Below are positions 31,747-43,959 of a stretch of 64,000 nt of DNA, one piece after another. The first letter of the stretch is position 1. Every line of letters starts with the position of its first letter. Origin of the DNA: Aurelia coerulea (taxonomy: Eukaryota > Cnidaria > Scyphozoa > Semaeostomeae > Ulmaridae); assembly GCA_039566865.1 (NCBI GenBank), contig CM076959.1, forward strand, positions 9,593,501 through 9,657,500, in the 5' to 3' direction. Made by a program: the position numbers and the translations under genes. The notes beneath the pieces were generated by a model, which had not been told where the DNA came from, ran no database searches, and saw only the letters and a list, made by a program, of their open reading frames with translations.

Positions 31747-32805
31747 AGGCCATTTTCAATCTTTTGGCACTAAAAAATCCATAGTCAAAGAAGCTCAAAT
31801 CCAAAGATCGATGCATCAATGCCTGTTTATCTCCATTTCAAGACAAATCATTCAGCTATTGCTTTCAGGAATGTTCCTCTGGAATTGACAACTTCAGTTG
31901 GAAGCCGTTTTGTGACGACAATTGAAATAAGACAAATCGACATTTCACAAAATAAGAGGCAGATTATGCTTTGTTTTCGACGTTTCGTCATTGTGTAATC
32001 ACAATAGGTTGGTAACAAACGATTTCGTTTCACCCCCGTATTAGCCTTGCAGCTGGAAGACTCGTTTTGAGACAGAGCCGAGACTGGTTAATCTCGACAG
32101 ACATTGCAAAAATGTTATTCAACTCATCTATATTCTGCGGCCACCACCGCAATGAAATATAATACGTCAATACTTTCTAGGTCAAGTCTAGTATGGTAGC
32201 TAACCCGGTAATTTCCGATCTCTTCGTCCTTTTATTTTATAGACAAGCATGGAATTCAGCTAAATGCAGTAAAATGCCGCTGAATGCCACAGCGCATGAA
32301 AAAATCGAAATTGTCAAGCCAGCCTGCCTTGGTTCTTATACTACTAGTTCAAATCGCCAATCATGTTTTTAGTCTTGATGCATGCTGCCAGCACTGGGGG
32401 GGGGGGGGGGTAACTAATGTACTCCATACAAATTGTCTGCAGCGTTACTGATTTATGCATGATCCCCCATGGCAGTGAATGCTCCATAGATACATAGATA
32501 CATTGACGTAGTGTGCATCACACATCGAAAGCTAGCAGTATCTGCGCGTTTTGCCTTTCTCACTGTGCGCTACCTGCTTTGCAACTGGCAGAAAGATAAG
32601 AACTCCTGTACTTCTGAAAATAATGATGCTTCCAAAAAATCATATCCCTATGATCATCGCAAATTTCTCAAAGTTTCCTTCGAGCGATTCTTTTGGAAAG
32701 AGATCATTGATTTCAGAGCTTTTTTACGACGCATGTTTTTGAAAGGCTAGCCTGCGTGCAGAATGCAATATATGAGCCCTCCTCATATAAACAGGCCCTT
32801 GCATA
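31747..32805. other. no recognisable gene; poly-G run
   Basis: A 15-base G-run lies at 32396-32410. The remaining sequence has only short frames (32511-32750 plus is the longest, no domain). Confidence 0.4.
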
Positions 32806-33433
32806 CCGGGTGAGCCAAAAAAAGTTCCCACTTTTGAAAATTCATAGCATCAAGAGTACTGGATGGATAGGAATGAATCAATGTTTGCTTGACAGCCAAA
32901 AGATCGAAGTATTTTTGAGATTTTTCTCACTTTGTTACAAGCATTGTAAAAGTTGGTAAATTCAAATATAGAAAGACTTTGTGGTTACAGAATGACTGAA
33001 AAAGGCCTAAAATACATGATCAAATCATAAACGACTCCTCGCTCAGAACAACAGAGAAAATGCAATTTCTCGTGGGTGAGAGATATCGTCTGAACATTTA
33101 CTGTCATGGGATTGAAAATCTTTAGTATCTGTTTAAGAATCTGTGTCTTATTACTCTTGAGAGAGGTGAAACGCACGTGTGTATCGTTCTGTGTGAGGAG
33201 AGTCCTAACGATTTGATCAAGTGTTTTAGGCCCTTTTTCAGTGATTGTGAAAACATGAAATTTATGTAAAGTTGGCTTTACCTATATTTTGCAGTGCTTG
33301 TAAGAAGACGAGAAAAATCACAAAAATACTTTAATCTTTTGGCTTTTTACTAGAATTTGAATCATTCAAATCCATGAAGTACTTGTGGTGCTACGAATTT
33401 TCGAAAGTGGGAACTTTTTTCTGGCTCACCCGG
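32806..33433. mobile_element. TA-flanked element, CCGGGTGAGCC tips
   Basis: TA at 32804-32805 and 33434-33435. Tips CCGGGTGAGCCAAAAAAAGT and, inverted, CCGGGTGAGCCAGAAAAAAG continue as TTCCCACTTT(T/C)GAAAATTC. The 628 bases are non-coding; both arms carry internal matches (for example TTTTCTCACTTTGTTACAAG and CTTGTAAGAAGACGAGAAAA). Confidence 0.85.
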
Positions 33434-33506
33434 TATACAATTCAAAAGGATCTAGATAGTATCAGCTTGTATCATCAATGAATCATCTAGTGCCCATGCC
33501 AAGAAA

Positions 33507-33929
33507 ATGAAAGTCATTCTCTTCAGTAAGCTATCGCTAGCTACACCTTTTGAGGAAGGATCTCTTTTATCATTGACCAGTGATGGTATTGAATATGTAA
33601 CAAGCTACAAGTGTCTCGGATTCACTCTAATCAACATTTGGATACACCTACAAGACAAGTGCAGAAAGATCAATTACGGCTTGCAAGTAATGAGACGCGT
33701 AAATGTGTACCTCCCCAAAGAATGTCTGATCCTCCAAGCTAACTCCTGGGTCATAAGCCATCTGGATTATTGCTCCCCAATTCTATATAATTTGAACCGC
33801 AGCCAGCTGGACATATTGCCGAAGCTCCAGATACAATGTCCGCGCATTATTTTTGGCTGTGATAGAAGAATTCATAGCAAGCCATTATTCAACCAACTTA
33901 ACTGGCAACCATTGCACCAATGTAGTTAA
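33507..33929 (+). pseudogene. LINE RT thumb/connection fragment
   Basis: The 140 codons include YVTSYKCLGFTL (thumb start), a helical region DKCRKINYGLQVMRRV and SHLDYCSPILYNLNRSQLD, the block that reads YCSP-W in other LINEs, followed by LQIQCPRIIFGCDRR and LNWQPLH. It stops prematurely at 33929 and the protein continues in another frame at 33984. The first Met is internal. Confidence 0.85.
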
Positions 33930-33983
33930 TATAATATATGGCTCCTTCTCTGCAAAGTCAACAATAATATAGCACCACCTTAC

Positions 33984-34247
33984 TTGTCTGAAATGTTTGT
34001 AAGATCAGCTGAAATTCACAAACACAGAACAAGAGCTGTCGTAAATAATTACTTTTTCAAAATTAGAGGAACTGGACATACTTACATAAAATCATTTAAA
34101 TATTTTGAAGCGAAGGTTTGGAATTTGTTACCAACTGAAATACGTCTCATTGAATCTATTGAGAATTTTAAAGCAAAATGTAAAGCCTACTTTATGGACA
34201 AAATTAAATCTGATTCTTATGTAAAATACAACTGGTCTTGTCATTGA
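33984..34247 (+). pseudogene. LINE C-terminal fragment
   Basis: An 87-codon frame with TRAVVNNYFFKIRGTG, then SFKYFEAKVWNLLPTEIRLI and SIENFKAKCKAYFMDK, typical of the end of L2/CR1-type proteins (W-N-x-L-P-x-E-I, F-K). It is the continuation of 33507-33929 after a stop or frameshift. Confidence 0.85.
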
Positions 34248-34405
34248 ACTGTTATGCCTTAAGAATTTTTACTGTACATATCATTATTAGGATTCTAGTT
34301 TTAATTTTAGTTTACTGAATTTTACTGTGTGAACCAGGCTGTAAACAAGTTCTTAACTTAGCTCTGTTATTCACGTTAAAGAATTTCATACATACATACA
34401 ATTAC

Positions 34406-35186
34406 TAACTGTTTTCAATATTTTCATACATGCATCACGCAATTCTATGCATTTCTAACAACAGCTGTTGGAAAAGCTTCAACTTGTGCCAAGATGACCC
34501 TAAATGGCGGTCTGAGTGACGCCCGGAGTGACGTCATCATTTAAGAATGCTGATGTCAGCAAATTCCATTGTTAGTGATGACAATAGAAAGCTCTTTGTT
34601 TGTTGATTCTTTCAAAGTACAATAGTCAACATTTGAAACTAATGAGTTGGTGAGTTACACTTGAAACTAATTCTTGGAGCAAAAATATAAAAAAAATGTT
34701 AATTTTACAATATTTTCTCTCAAATATGGTAGAATATCCGTCACATGACCATAAGCGTACGGGAAAAAAATCTAAGGGGCTTCCTGGCACCAAGTCTATT
34801 GTTTACCAACATTTTTGCCCGACCGAGGATATATTTCTGCCCGATTGAAGCTGATTTTCGATAATTTTTCCAACATTGGCGAGTCTGACGATCATAGCTT
34901 TTGCTATTAAAGAATGCTCTGCAAAAAGCCTGATGGAAAACACCCCTTCCCCTGGTTGGAGTAGGGTTAAGGAGGAGATTTTCTGAATACAGTTGTTTTA
35001 TTTTCAAGCTTTCTGGTTAAGCTCACTGTTGTACAAGGAAATTCTCTCTATTTGACCCTGAAACTATCTCATCTTTGTGGACGTTCGGACTTTTTTACTC
35101 TCAAGAATTTGTTTCAGTTGATTGTAAGCTGATGTTGTTGAGATGTTTCTTCTGAAGATGTCTTGATCTGTGTCTAAAAGGCTACC
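34406..35186. other. no recognisable gene
   Basis: AT-rich sequence; a 88-codon minus frame at 34741-35007 has no domain. No repeats recognised. Confidence 0.4.
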
Positions 35187-35188
35187 TA

Positions 35189-36218
35189 GAGTAGCGTCGC
35201 CCATTATGGCCGGTCGCCCATTATGGCCGGCTAGCAAGAGAAATTAAATTTCAGGGGACTGACGACTAGTAATAAAATTGGAATTGCGCGAAAAATCTTC
35301 GCTGACATCTATTTTATCATAATTTGACCTTCACTGAAGTTTCAGTTCATTTGCATTGAAACCCAACGAGATGGTTTGTGCATATCTCTAATTGATTCTT
35401 TCAAGTATTGCAAATTTCATGATTCTATTTACATCCCTTCCTTCTTTTTAGTTCGCTCGGCACCTTGCGGTTTGAGATTTTTCAAATATGCTTTGATTTT
35501 TCAGAAGTCCTGTCTCTTGAGAGCAAATCTACAATGCAACCAAAGCAAAGTGATTTCTGATTCAGATTTAAGGTTATGAAGTCTGACTGCTGCTAATTGC
35601 CATTTTCGTCGCCCATTATGCCCATCAGTTTACCAGAGAAGTTTCCAATCGCTTCAAAATATTAAAATGCAACATTTATTTCAAAAAAACACCAATTTGG
35701 GTTAAAGTCTTACTTACTGACTTGGAAAATCATCAAAACCCAAAAAACGCAGCATCATATTAAGTCTATTTTCATTTTAGAAACTATGCCAAAACTCATC
35801 CACCCATGCACAAGAGATAAGGCAGGATTTAGAACAACTCGAAGCATGTATTTCAATTGCAAAAACTCGAAGATTAGATCAATTCATATTGATATTTTTT
35901 TGTTTAAAGTACCAAATGATAAACAAATAACAGTAAATAAAAGCTGTTTTTCTTATTAAAACTTTTTACCGGAGAGTAGTGTTCATTGTTTCTCCTGCGG
36001 CTATAATTGGCGACGCTAGAAGAAAACGACGTTTTTGCCCCCTTCTTTAAAATCTTCTAAATTCAACATAAAGAGTTTACATAAAAAATCAATACTCTGT
36101 GATCTTTTTCTCCATTAGTTGGTGATATAATCTGGCTATTTGGTTTTTTCATTAATTGCTTTTTTTAGATCTAACTCAGAACTTCGTGACGACATGGGCA
36201 TAATGGGCGACACCACTC
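35189..36218. mobile_element. TA-flanked TIR element, copy 2 (inverted)
   Basis: Reverse-complement copy of 3900-4925, TA-flanked at 35187-35188 and 36219-36220. Ends are GAGTAGCGTCGCCCATTATG and, inverted, GAGTGGTGTCGCCCATTATG. The internal CGCCCATTATG repeats are kept (tandem pair near 35197-35216; a degenerate one near 35607-35622; the third, near 36002, reads ATAATTGGCGACG). Most differences from copy 1 are single bases and small indels. Confidence 0.85.
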
Positions 36219-36345
36219 TAGATATTTGCATTTTTCCAAGAGTTACTGCAATTTCTATCAATTTCATGTTGCCCTGTTTTCTCTTCATTTGTCCGCAAAT
36301 TCCTTTCCTTAAAGCTTGAAGGTTCGTCTTTCTTAGATGAACTAT

Positions 36346-36541
36346 CGAAGGTGAAGGTGAAGGTGAAGTTGCGGTTTTTAGCGCCAAGCGCTGGGATCGC
36401 AGAATTAGCTAAGCGCTAATCGAGTCCGCGACCCCTTGTCATGACGCTCAAGTGGTGGGGCTCTACCAGGTTTCGAGCCCTGTACGCCTGATTGTTCTGG
36501 CTGCAAAGTCATAGGATTACACCACTGTGCCACAACACCTT
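36346..36541 (-). mobile_element. tRNA-derived SINE, full-length copy
   Basis: On the minus strand: AGGTGTTGTGGCACAGTGG (pol III A-box-like TGGCACAGTGG), then a B-box-like GGGCTCGAAACC. The body follows (GGGGTCGCGGACTCGATTAG and CTGCGATCCCAGCGCTTGG), then a tail of AACTTCACCTTCACCTTCAC. The same family is at 56848-57508, where the B box is the stronger GGTTCGATCCC. Confidence 0.85.
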
Positions 36542-36770
36542 CTTATGGCACTGAAGGTACTTACTTACCTCTAAACAAAGAGGAAATAGGCACGCATATG
36601 CATTTCTCTATTTAAAGTCTACTCAAACTTGCCACAAATAATCAATTCATTTGTTTCATTCGAATCAATACTTGTTTCATACGGGCCAACCCCCGTATAA
36701 CTTGACATAGACTTTTTTAGTTTTCTATGTAATGGTTGCGGAGTTGCCATAGACTTTTGCTCTCCATGCT

Positions 36771-36850
36771 ATTATTATTATCAATTTATTTAACGTTGGC
36801 AACTTATATAACTACAAATGCTAATTCAAGCCAACAAAATGCTATCGTCT
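36771..36850 (-). mobile_element. LINE 3'-end remnant
   Basis: ATTATTATTATCAATTTATT followed by TAACGTTGGCAAC and TGCTAATTCAAGCCAAC mirrors the tail and UTR of the LINEs at 5.03 and 7.77 kb. Only the terminal 80 bases or so can be recognised. Confidence 0.5.
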
Positions 36851-37388
36851 TTGTAGTATCGTAAAGATCTTTGATTGAATGTATAAAAAATTCTTCTCGG
36901 TTGTAGCTGTTTTGGAGCATCATTTATTATGATGGCCTGGAGGTGGTCTAAATTGACCAACAACAATATGATTCTGTAAAAAGCAAGCAATATATGCAAT
37001 GAACAAAAGCTTGAAGGTTTATGAACCACCTAAGATAGCAACTCGCTTTAATTAGTAAACAGATGTGACAATGTATGACTGAGGCCTTGAATTTAAAAAG
37101 TAATTTTGTATCCTAATGAGCTGCATTCTCGCGTGCTAATGAACCTACTTCAAACTCATCAGACAATGACCAGCATACTGTAAACCATATGTGTAAACTT
37201 GCTATTCTATTCAAGTATTTGCTAATGATATTTTGGTGTGAAATGAGTTTTGGAGAGTGTTTGAAGAGAAATTCAGAAGACTGCTTATGATAATTACATG
37301 GAACAAAGGGGGTCGCGTGCTTCCTTTCAAACAACTCAATTTTGATTCAAGTGAAGCTGAACAATTTATTTTGATTTTAGATTGTTAA

Positions 37389-39287
37389 CCCTATCCAGAC
37401 TAGGCTTTTTGAAACTCTGGGGAGACTAGGGGGGCAAAAAGTGCCCCCCTGGTTTTTCTCAGAATCATAAGTGCTAGAGACTTGAAATTTGGCAGAAGTA
37501 ACAAACATGATAAGGCAAACAAGATGATGTGATTTGTTTTTGTTTATGTCACGTGATTAAGTGCTGACGTCAGCAAATGTTGCTAATTTTGGGGGAAAAC
37601 CACATGTACTTTGTCGCATTGTATCTCCAAATTGATAAAATATATCGCTGTGATATTTGAAACATAGAATGATTATATCCTTGTAATTCTTATTTTGAGA
37701 TTTTTGCTTTGTAACACTGATATTTTTGCTGATGTCAGCATTCATTTATTTTGTACGAAAAAAGAGCGATTTTTGTCAAAAATTGATTATAAATTACTTT
37801 TAAAAATAGCAAAAAATGCTAATTACACATAAAAAGACCTGCTGCATCATATTATGTCACTCATTTTTCGAAACATAAGATCCTTTTGGATGATTACAAA
37901 GTCTGTCCTGAGCTAAACAAGCATAAGAATGTCTGAATATTGATTTCTTCATAACCCCAAATGATCGTAGATGCTGTTTCTAGCTACAGTTAGAGAGATG
38001 AGTGTTGCTGCTAGTCGCCTTCAAAGGAAAATCAAGCGCCTTGTATAAGGACAAGAATCGCCTCAAAGGCAATATTTTGGTCTTTATGTCAAACGAGAAT
38101 GATGTGCAAAAATCAAAAGTCATTACCCCTAGTTTGCTTAGTTCGTGCACGAAACTATTGGTGCATCTGTGTCAAATGAGATGTCATGTGAGATTTACGA
38201 TAACGCAAAATTACTTATGCAGAACCCTACAGAACGTTTCAATTGTTGCTATTCGCGGGCATCTAATTTGAGACAAGCAGTCACGAAGATAACCTCTCTG
38301 TGCAGAATGATATGCATGAAGATGTTTTGGTACAGTGTGATCTCGTGCCTTCCCCCAGTCAATGGTGCCATTGTTTGCTGGGATTCTGCACCTTTCTGTA
38401 GCTGTGTAGGAGGGGGATCCTTCTACCTTCGGTGATGCTGCGAATGCTAGCCTCTGTGCAGGCCGCCGGTTACATCATCCTCTAAAGTTGACTTATTTGC
38501 ATAATGAGTACTATCAATAAGGCTAATGATTCGTTCGTTCTAGAAAACGATTGTTTTGACATAATTAAGCTGCTAATGAAGTCAAGAACGTGCCAATTCT
38601 GCGTAAATTTGTTGTTGTGCCAGGGTAAACATCATGGTGATTTATCCATCTTATGGTGTCAAATCTGTCTAACATGAAATAAGCCGACGTCAAATGTTGC
38701 TATAGGATCGCGGGAAACTTCTGTCTTGTATGCACTTTATGTGCGCTTTCTTTATTTCAGTGCCAATTAGCAGAGATAAAACGTTAATCAATCGCTTTAA
38801 CGAGCGTGACGGAAGTGGGTTACTTACTTTCTTTCTTTCTTTCTTTCTTACTTTCTTTCTTTCTGACTGACTGACTGACATCGAAGCCCCTTCTTAGATT
38901 ACAAAGTGGACTTTGTAATCAAAAATGAAGCATAACATGGTTTTTCGTCAGTACGCATGTGCAACAACCAATTGTTGATGACGTCATCAAAATCAATAAA
39001 CTATATATAAAATGAAAGCTTGCTTCAAGACGAGTTCAACAATGTTTGTCTCATTGTCATAGAGCCAGTGGTTCCAAAGCTATGACTTAAAAGGTATTTA
39101 TTTTGCGGAGCACTCAATTTAAGTTATGTGTTGACCCCCGGAATCAGTGTCAAAATTTTTGAAATTGACATGAAAAGATGTCTCATAGATAGAAACTAAA
39201 AGTCACAAAAAAGCTAGACTATTCTAGAGATACTCGACGAGCTGTGTGGAAAAGTTTACTAGGAGGGGGCACTTTGTCTGGATAGTG
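37389..39287. mobile_element. piggyBac-like non-autonomous element (TTAA)
   Basis: TTAA at 37385-37388 and 39288-39291 flanks inverted tips CCCTATCCAGACTAGG and CACTATCCAGACAAAG (reverse complement). Both ends carry a subterminal AGTGCCCCC block. A TTAA duplication with CCC/CAC-starting TIRs is characteristic of piggyBac-type transposons. No transposase is present, and the middle is occupied by a copy of repeat A (37870-38921). Confidence 0.7.
37870..38921 (-). mobile_element. dispersed repeat family A, copy 2
   Basis: Inverted, uninterrupted counterpart of 19392-22012, ending with the TTAGATTACAAAG / CTTTGTAATCA hairpin. Near that end it has CTTT and CTGA simple repeats (38826-38880), which match GTCAGTCAGAAAGTGGG in copy 1. 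Overlapping plus-strand frames at 38002-38435 (up to 96 codons) show no domain; their counterparts in copy 1 are not conserved as frames. Confidence 0.7.
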
Positions 39288-39419
39288 TTAATCAACAGCA
39301 GCAATTGTCTGTCAATTAAGTTTTTGATAATTAAGAGATGGTCTGTAGGAGGTCTAATCTAAATATAACCCATGCAAAGATCAACAAGCGTTGTTAAGTG
39401 CTACGCGCTCGTACGCACT

Positions 39420-39535
39420 TACATATCTAAAAATAGCCTATTGTATTTGATGATACCGGCACGTGGATGGAAATTCCGTTGCTAAAGGGAAAATGGTGGG
39501 CGCATATGTTTTATTGTCCTACACGTATTTCTTTC
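39420..39535 (-). mobile_element. remnant of poly-A LINE 3' UTR
   Basis: AGCCTATTGTATTTGATGAT and, 75 bases on, TTTATTGTCCTACACG match the UTR of the LINE at 16.1-17.5 kb in order and spacing. No coding part remains. Confidence 0.4.
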
Positions 39536-41820
39536 ATAAGAAACTAAGGAATTCTTAGTAAAAATTTGGGCTAGTACTGAAAGTTTCTTAAAATCATCAG
39601 ATTATTTAAAGGGGCGAAAATTAAAGGGAGCCAAAATTGAAGGCAGGCGAAATTTGAAAGGACTAAGGTACTTGGATAACTTTCTCTATTTTTATGGATT
39701 ACACGGGATTACATCGGCATGGGTTTCTTTCTTTTCTGTCTATCGTCATGGTTTGTATCCATGTGGTTGGTATTTTCTGTGATGCAATAAGATTTGGTGA
39801 ATGTAATTGAACGTTAGTCGTTTCACACCATCATTCTTGACAATATCCAAATAGAGCTTCAAATGAAAGGACTTAAAAGTCGTTTTGCTAAATCTGTGAT
39901 AGTTATAACTCGTATTTATTTCCGGGTTTCACTAAATGACCACTGATTTTTGGTCATTTGTTGCCGAGAAACATATCAGCCGGAAATTGATTTACTATCA
40001 AACCAACTAGCATCATTAGAATATTTGTTGTGTTTAAAACATAGAATGTGGAACACTGGAATGGAATGGAATATGATATAATACAGTTTTAAATTCCTTC
40101 AAATGGCTACGATTGTACATTGGTATCAAATGCTTCGGGATCATCTTGCACACTGTCATGGCGCTGATTGGATGAATAAGACAATACAATAGAATGAAAT
40201 TAGATAAGCTTCAGTAATTTCGCTGTACACTGAAATTCGTGAAGGTGATAACGATCTGACTCCCTTTATTCTCGAAACAAAGTATGATCCAAGGCGTGGT
40301 AACTATTTAAAGGACAGGTCTTTTGTTAGTTATTTCAACATCACAACTAGCCAATCACAGCCACGACAGTGTGCCTTTAAAGAAATGAATACCTGAAGGC
40401 TCCTTTTCAATGATATTATGATTCCAGTGATCCTTTTCGTGGCAGTATTCCATCCCAGCATTCCGCATTCTATTTTGAAAATAACCATTGAAATTCATTT
40501 CTTATTTTGAGCATTTTATTTCCGTTTTCAACAAATTTGTGGTTCGTTCATGTTGCTTGCAGGTCCTGCTTGCTTGCATAGTCTATCTGGTTTTGGCCAG
40601 GGATTATCTCTCCAGGGGAAAACCTTGTACAACTATTTTCCAAAGTCTCCAGAAATTTTTGAAAGTTCTTTAGACGTGCAAATATATTGCTCCCCTGTGG
40701 CCGTTACACTGAGCACGGATGCTAATGCAAGTGCAAACTAATGAGCAACTAAAGAAAAAACAACAATAAATAGATTGCCCCAAAATACGTCCTGTTGCGC
40801 TACGAAAGTATATAACTCTTTAGCAATTTCGTACCATTTCTGTGGAAATCCTTTTTTCAATGGTATAACCCCTGAAAACTTCCCGAATTTCTTGTGTTCT
40901 CCTACAAATCGTGAGCAAGTGACACACCTTGGAGTGCTAGTCTCGTGCAATGGACCTGATTCTTCCTAGTTTAATGTTAACGCCTAGCTACGCACCAATC
41001 TCGGCCAGCAATCTAACCTATATTCTTCTATTGCAGTTACTAGTGTGACTCTGAGCAAAGGTCATCCCATTATGTACCAAAGATTCAATTTGCGGTATCT
41101 CTTCATTGCTTTATCCGAGGCAGGATCACTTTGTCGGCCTCATCCCTATCACCGCTTATATCTAGGGTGTATCCTTGAATTGTTCTCCGGGAGTCGTATT
41201 TAACATCTTTCTATTACAACAGTTCCGACTGTTTGCAAAAATCGCGTTTGTGAGATGGTCAATGTACAAGCTCCCAGTTGGCAATGTAAGCTTATGCTCA
41301 CTCTATGGACATATCAATAGATAAGCTAGAGCTTTGTCCAAATAAGGCATTTACGTTTTACGTACTAGCATAACAAATTGATTGTGTATTGGTAGCCGAA
41401 TTCATTTTACCACTGATCGGACACTTGTGATCACTGTAGGGGTGCTGCTAACTGTGAAGCACCGACAAATAAATTTTTGATGCTCCTATTGTTCTTCATC
41501 ACGAATATTGTAAAAGTACTAACGCAAAGAAGCTAAAACGCTTCTTTAAAGCATTTGTACGTGAAATCATAGCTTCAATTTACTGTTTACGTTGATACAA
41601 ATATGACCCAGCTAGATATTGGGAAATATAAAATCTTTTGCAAAAAATCCCTGCCATCCATGCCCTGCATTGCCTTTTCCCAGTTAGTCAAGGCTGCTGG
41701 CTAGTTTCTGTTTCATATTTCTTAATACAGAATCATATCACCTCCACACGGAATCATCCATAGCTTAAGAATGGATGACTGATTTGCGTGAAATAGAATT
41801 TAATTTCTTCCACTGTAGGA
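39536..41820. other. no recognisable gene
   Basis: A 2.3-kb stretch with only short frames (longest about 70 codons) and no repeat that I could match in the window. It is one of the best candidates for unique sequence. Confidence 0.4.
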
Positions 41821-41822
41821 TA

Positions 41823-42436
41823 CCGGGTGACCCAGAAAAAGGTGACCCCACGCAATCTGCTACAGAAAATTAAGTAAGTGGCCGATTGAAATGCTTCAAA
41901 CGTTGTTCTGTAGCTAAAAGACTAGCCTATGCTATGAGTATTTTTTGCAATTTTTTGGCACAATAAATTTCCAAAATTAAGGATTTCGAGGAAAACGACA
42001 TGCCTGAAATTCTCAAAAAGTCGTCAAAAACAGGGGATCGATTTACAGCCGTTTTAAATCTTCAAAACAACGAGGAGCGTGTTTCAGTTCAATCTGGGAA
42101 TAGGCAACCCAGTTGGAAGTCTTGAGAGCAAGTTTATTGTCCCTAGGTACTTAAAGGTATTCTCAGGTAAGATCAAACATGGTTCTCGTTGTTTTGAAGA
42201 TCTGAAATTTCTTTAATTTGATGCCCTGTTTTGGACGACTTTTTAAGGATATCAAGCCTGCACTTTTCTTAAATATCCTTAATTCGGGAACTTTACCATG
42301 CCCAAAAATTTTCGAAAAATACTCATAATGTAGGCTAGTCTTTTAGCGACAGGACAACGTTTAAAATATTTCAATCGGCCATTTACTTTTTTTCTGTAAC
42401 AGATTGCGGTGGGTCACTTTTTTTTGGGTCACCCAG
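41823..42436. mobile_element. complete palindromic CCGGGTGACCC element
   Basis: TA at 41821-41822 and 42437-42438. Left CCGGGTGACCCAGAAAAAGG, inverted right CTGGGTGACCCAAAAAAAAG. Arm-to-arm similarity continues for over 200 bases (AAAGACTAGCCTA, ATGAGTATTTTT and AAAGTCGTC both ways), so nearly all of the 614-bp element can fold on itself. It is non-coding. Confidence 0.85.
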
Positions 42437-42440
42437 TATT

Positions 42441-43317
42441 ATACTGAGCGAGTCAAGAAAAAGTTAACATGTTTCGCAGGCAACAGAATAAAAAGTATGC
42501 GGTCGATTTTCAGAACTGAAATGTTCATCTCTCAGTCAAAAGCTAACTTAGATGTGAAAATTTTATTTGATAAAATTTTGTTTGATAATTTTACCGTTGG
42601 ACTTTCCAGAAATTCTGAATATTTTTCGAAATTACAGGGTATTTTACATTTCAACTCATTTGAGGATATAACGTCATCAAATTTCTAACTCATAAACCAG
42701 ATGAGTGACAGACTTTTTCTTGATACCATATTTTAGGCATTAATAAACTATGTTTTTCTTCGAAATTACTTCATGTTGCATCAAACAGTTTAGAAATTAC
42801 AATGGTTTTAAGTTTTTTTTTAATTTTTCTTGAATTCTTGAAAAAGAAGAAACACTATATTGAAATATTGAAAATTTCAGAACAGTCCATCGGTAGACTT
42901 ATAGAGAAATAGCTAAAGTTTCTTTGAAGTCATTCAGTTCGAAGAAATAGGTCACTCATTTTTACACCAGCCTTTTTAAAGATTTGGAACCTATGCTAAG
43001 GGTTTGTATGTTACCGGAAATTTCATATTCAACTGTGGCTCACGATTCATTAGCCATTGAAATTTAAATTCAATTCAATTGTCAGTATCAGAAATATAAT
43101 TTCACATTCAATGGCAAGTAAATCATGGATCAGAAGCAAACGTGGAATTCTCGCTCCCATTCAAACCCCTAACCAGCTTTTTCCTAATTTCTTTGTCGAA
43201 AAGATTAGTGATAATACCAAGCAAAATTTTCGCCTCCAAGTTAGCCTTTCACTGGTAGATTAAATAGAAATGGCGGACATATAGCGATCTAGTTTAAAAG
43301 TAGAACAAGCGTTCATG
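42441..43317. other. AT-rich sequence with a dispersed direct repeat
   Basis: About 42450-42560 resembles 44268-44390 in the same orientation (AAAAGTTAACA(T/C)GTTT, then GCTAACTTAGATG(T/C)GAAAAT). The function and ends of this repeat are unknown. No gene is visible. Confidence 0.4.
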
Positions 43318-43512
43318 CTTGATTCTGGCTAGCTCTGGGAGACTCTGGTTAACTCTAAGTGACTCTGGATGACTTTGAGTGACTCTGAATGGCTCTAGCT
43401 GATTCTAGATAACTCTATGTGATTCTGGGTGGCTCTAATCGATTCAGCGTAACTCTTGGGGGTTCTGGGTGGCTCTCAAGGTGATTCTGGCTGGCTCTAG
43501 GTGATTCTGGGT
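43318..43512 (+). repeat. degenerate GACTCTGG minisatellite
   Basis: About 15 imperfect units of 12-14 bases around the core (G/T)GA(C/T)TCTGG(G/A)TG(G/A)CTCTA run without interruption; units differ by point changes and one-base indels. No coding significance is apparent. Confidence 0.85.
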
Positions 43513-43959
43513 GGAGGTTCTTGCGCAATATGGATTGAGGGCCTTGTTGAGTCTAGTTATTAGGCCCTATCCCTCACGAGAAACACAACTAAGATTCAAG
43601 TGACTTGCCTCTATCTCAACGAGACAAGACTAGACATAGAACTAATCGTAGCAGGAAACATCATGCAAAACATTAATCATACAGGTTACAATACGTTTAC
43701 ACATTCATTTGTCCTCGATCCTTTCTAATACCATAGTGGCGCACATAGCTTGGCATGCCTCCACGGTACATATGCGCAAACAGCTGGCAACGGGAGCTCT
43801 TTCTATATTCACTGCTATATTAACTGCATTCGCTAGTGCTAAGCTATATTTTCACTGTGTATTGACGCATGTTTTGCATTTTACATTAAAACCGTAACCA
43901 AAATTTGCGGACGTAATCACATTAAGTTCATTTAAATTCATGAACTATCCATTTACCAA

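Larger units (their letters stand above)
33450..34405 (+). mobile_element. LINE 3' half with (CATA)n tail
   Basis: C-terminal LINE coding sequence (two frames) is followed by a 3' UTR and a CATACATACATACA tail at about 34390-34402. The tail is the same type as at 25.7 kb. The catalytic domain is lost by 5' truncation. Confidence 0.85.

Noticed and set aside
31473..31773. Overlapping plus ORFs rich in Pro and His
   Set aside because: They lie wholly in a GC-tipped MITE with internal repeats; the frame openness follows from the composition.
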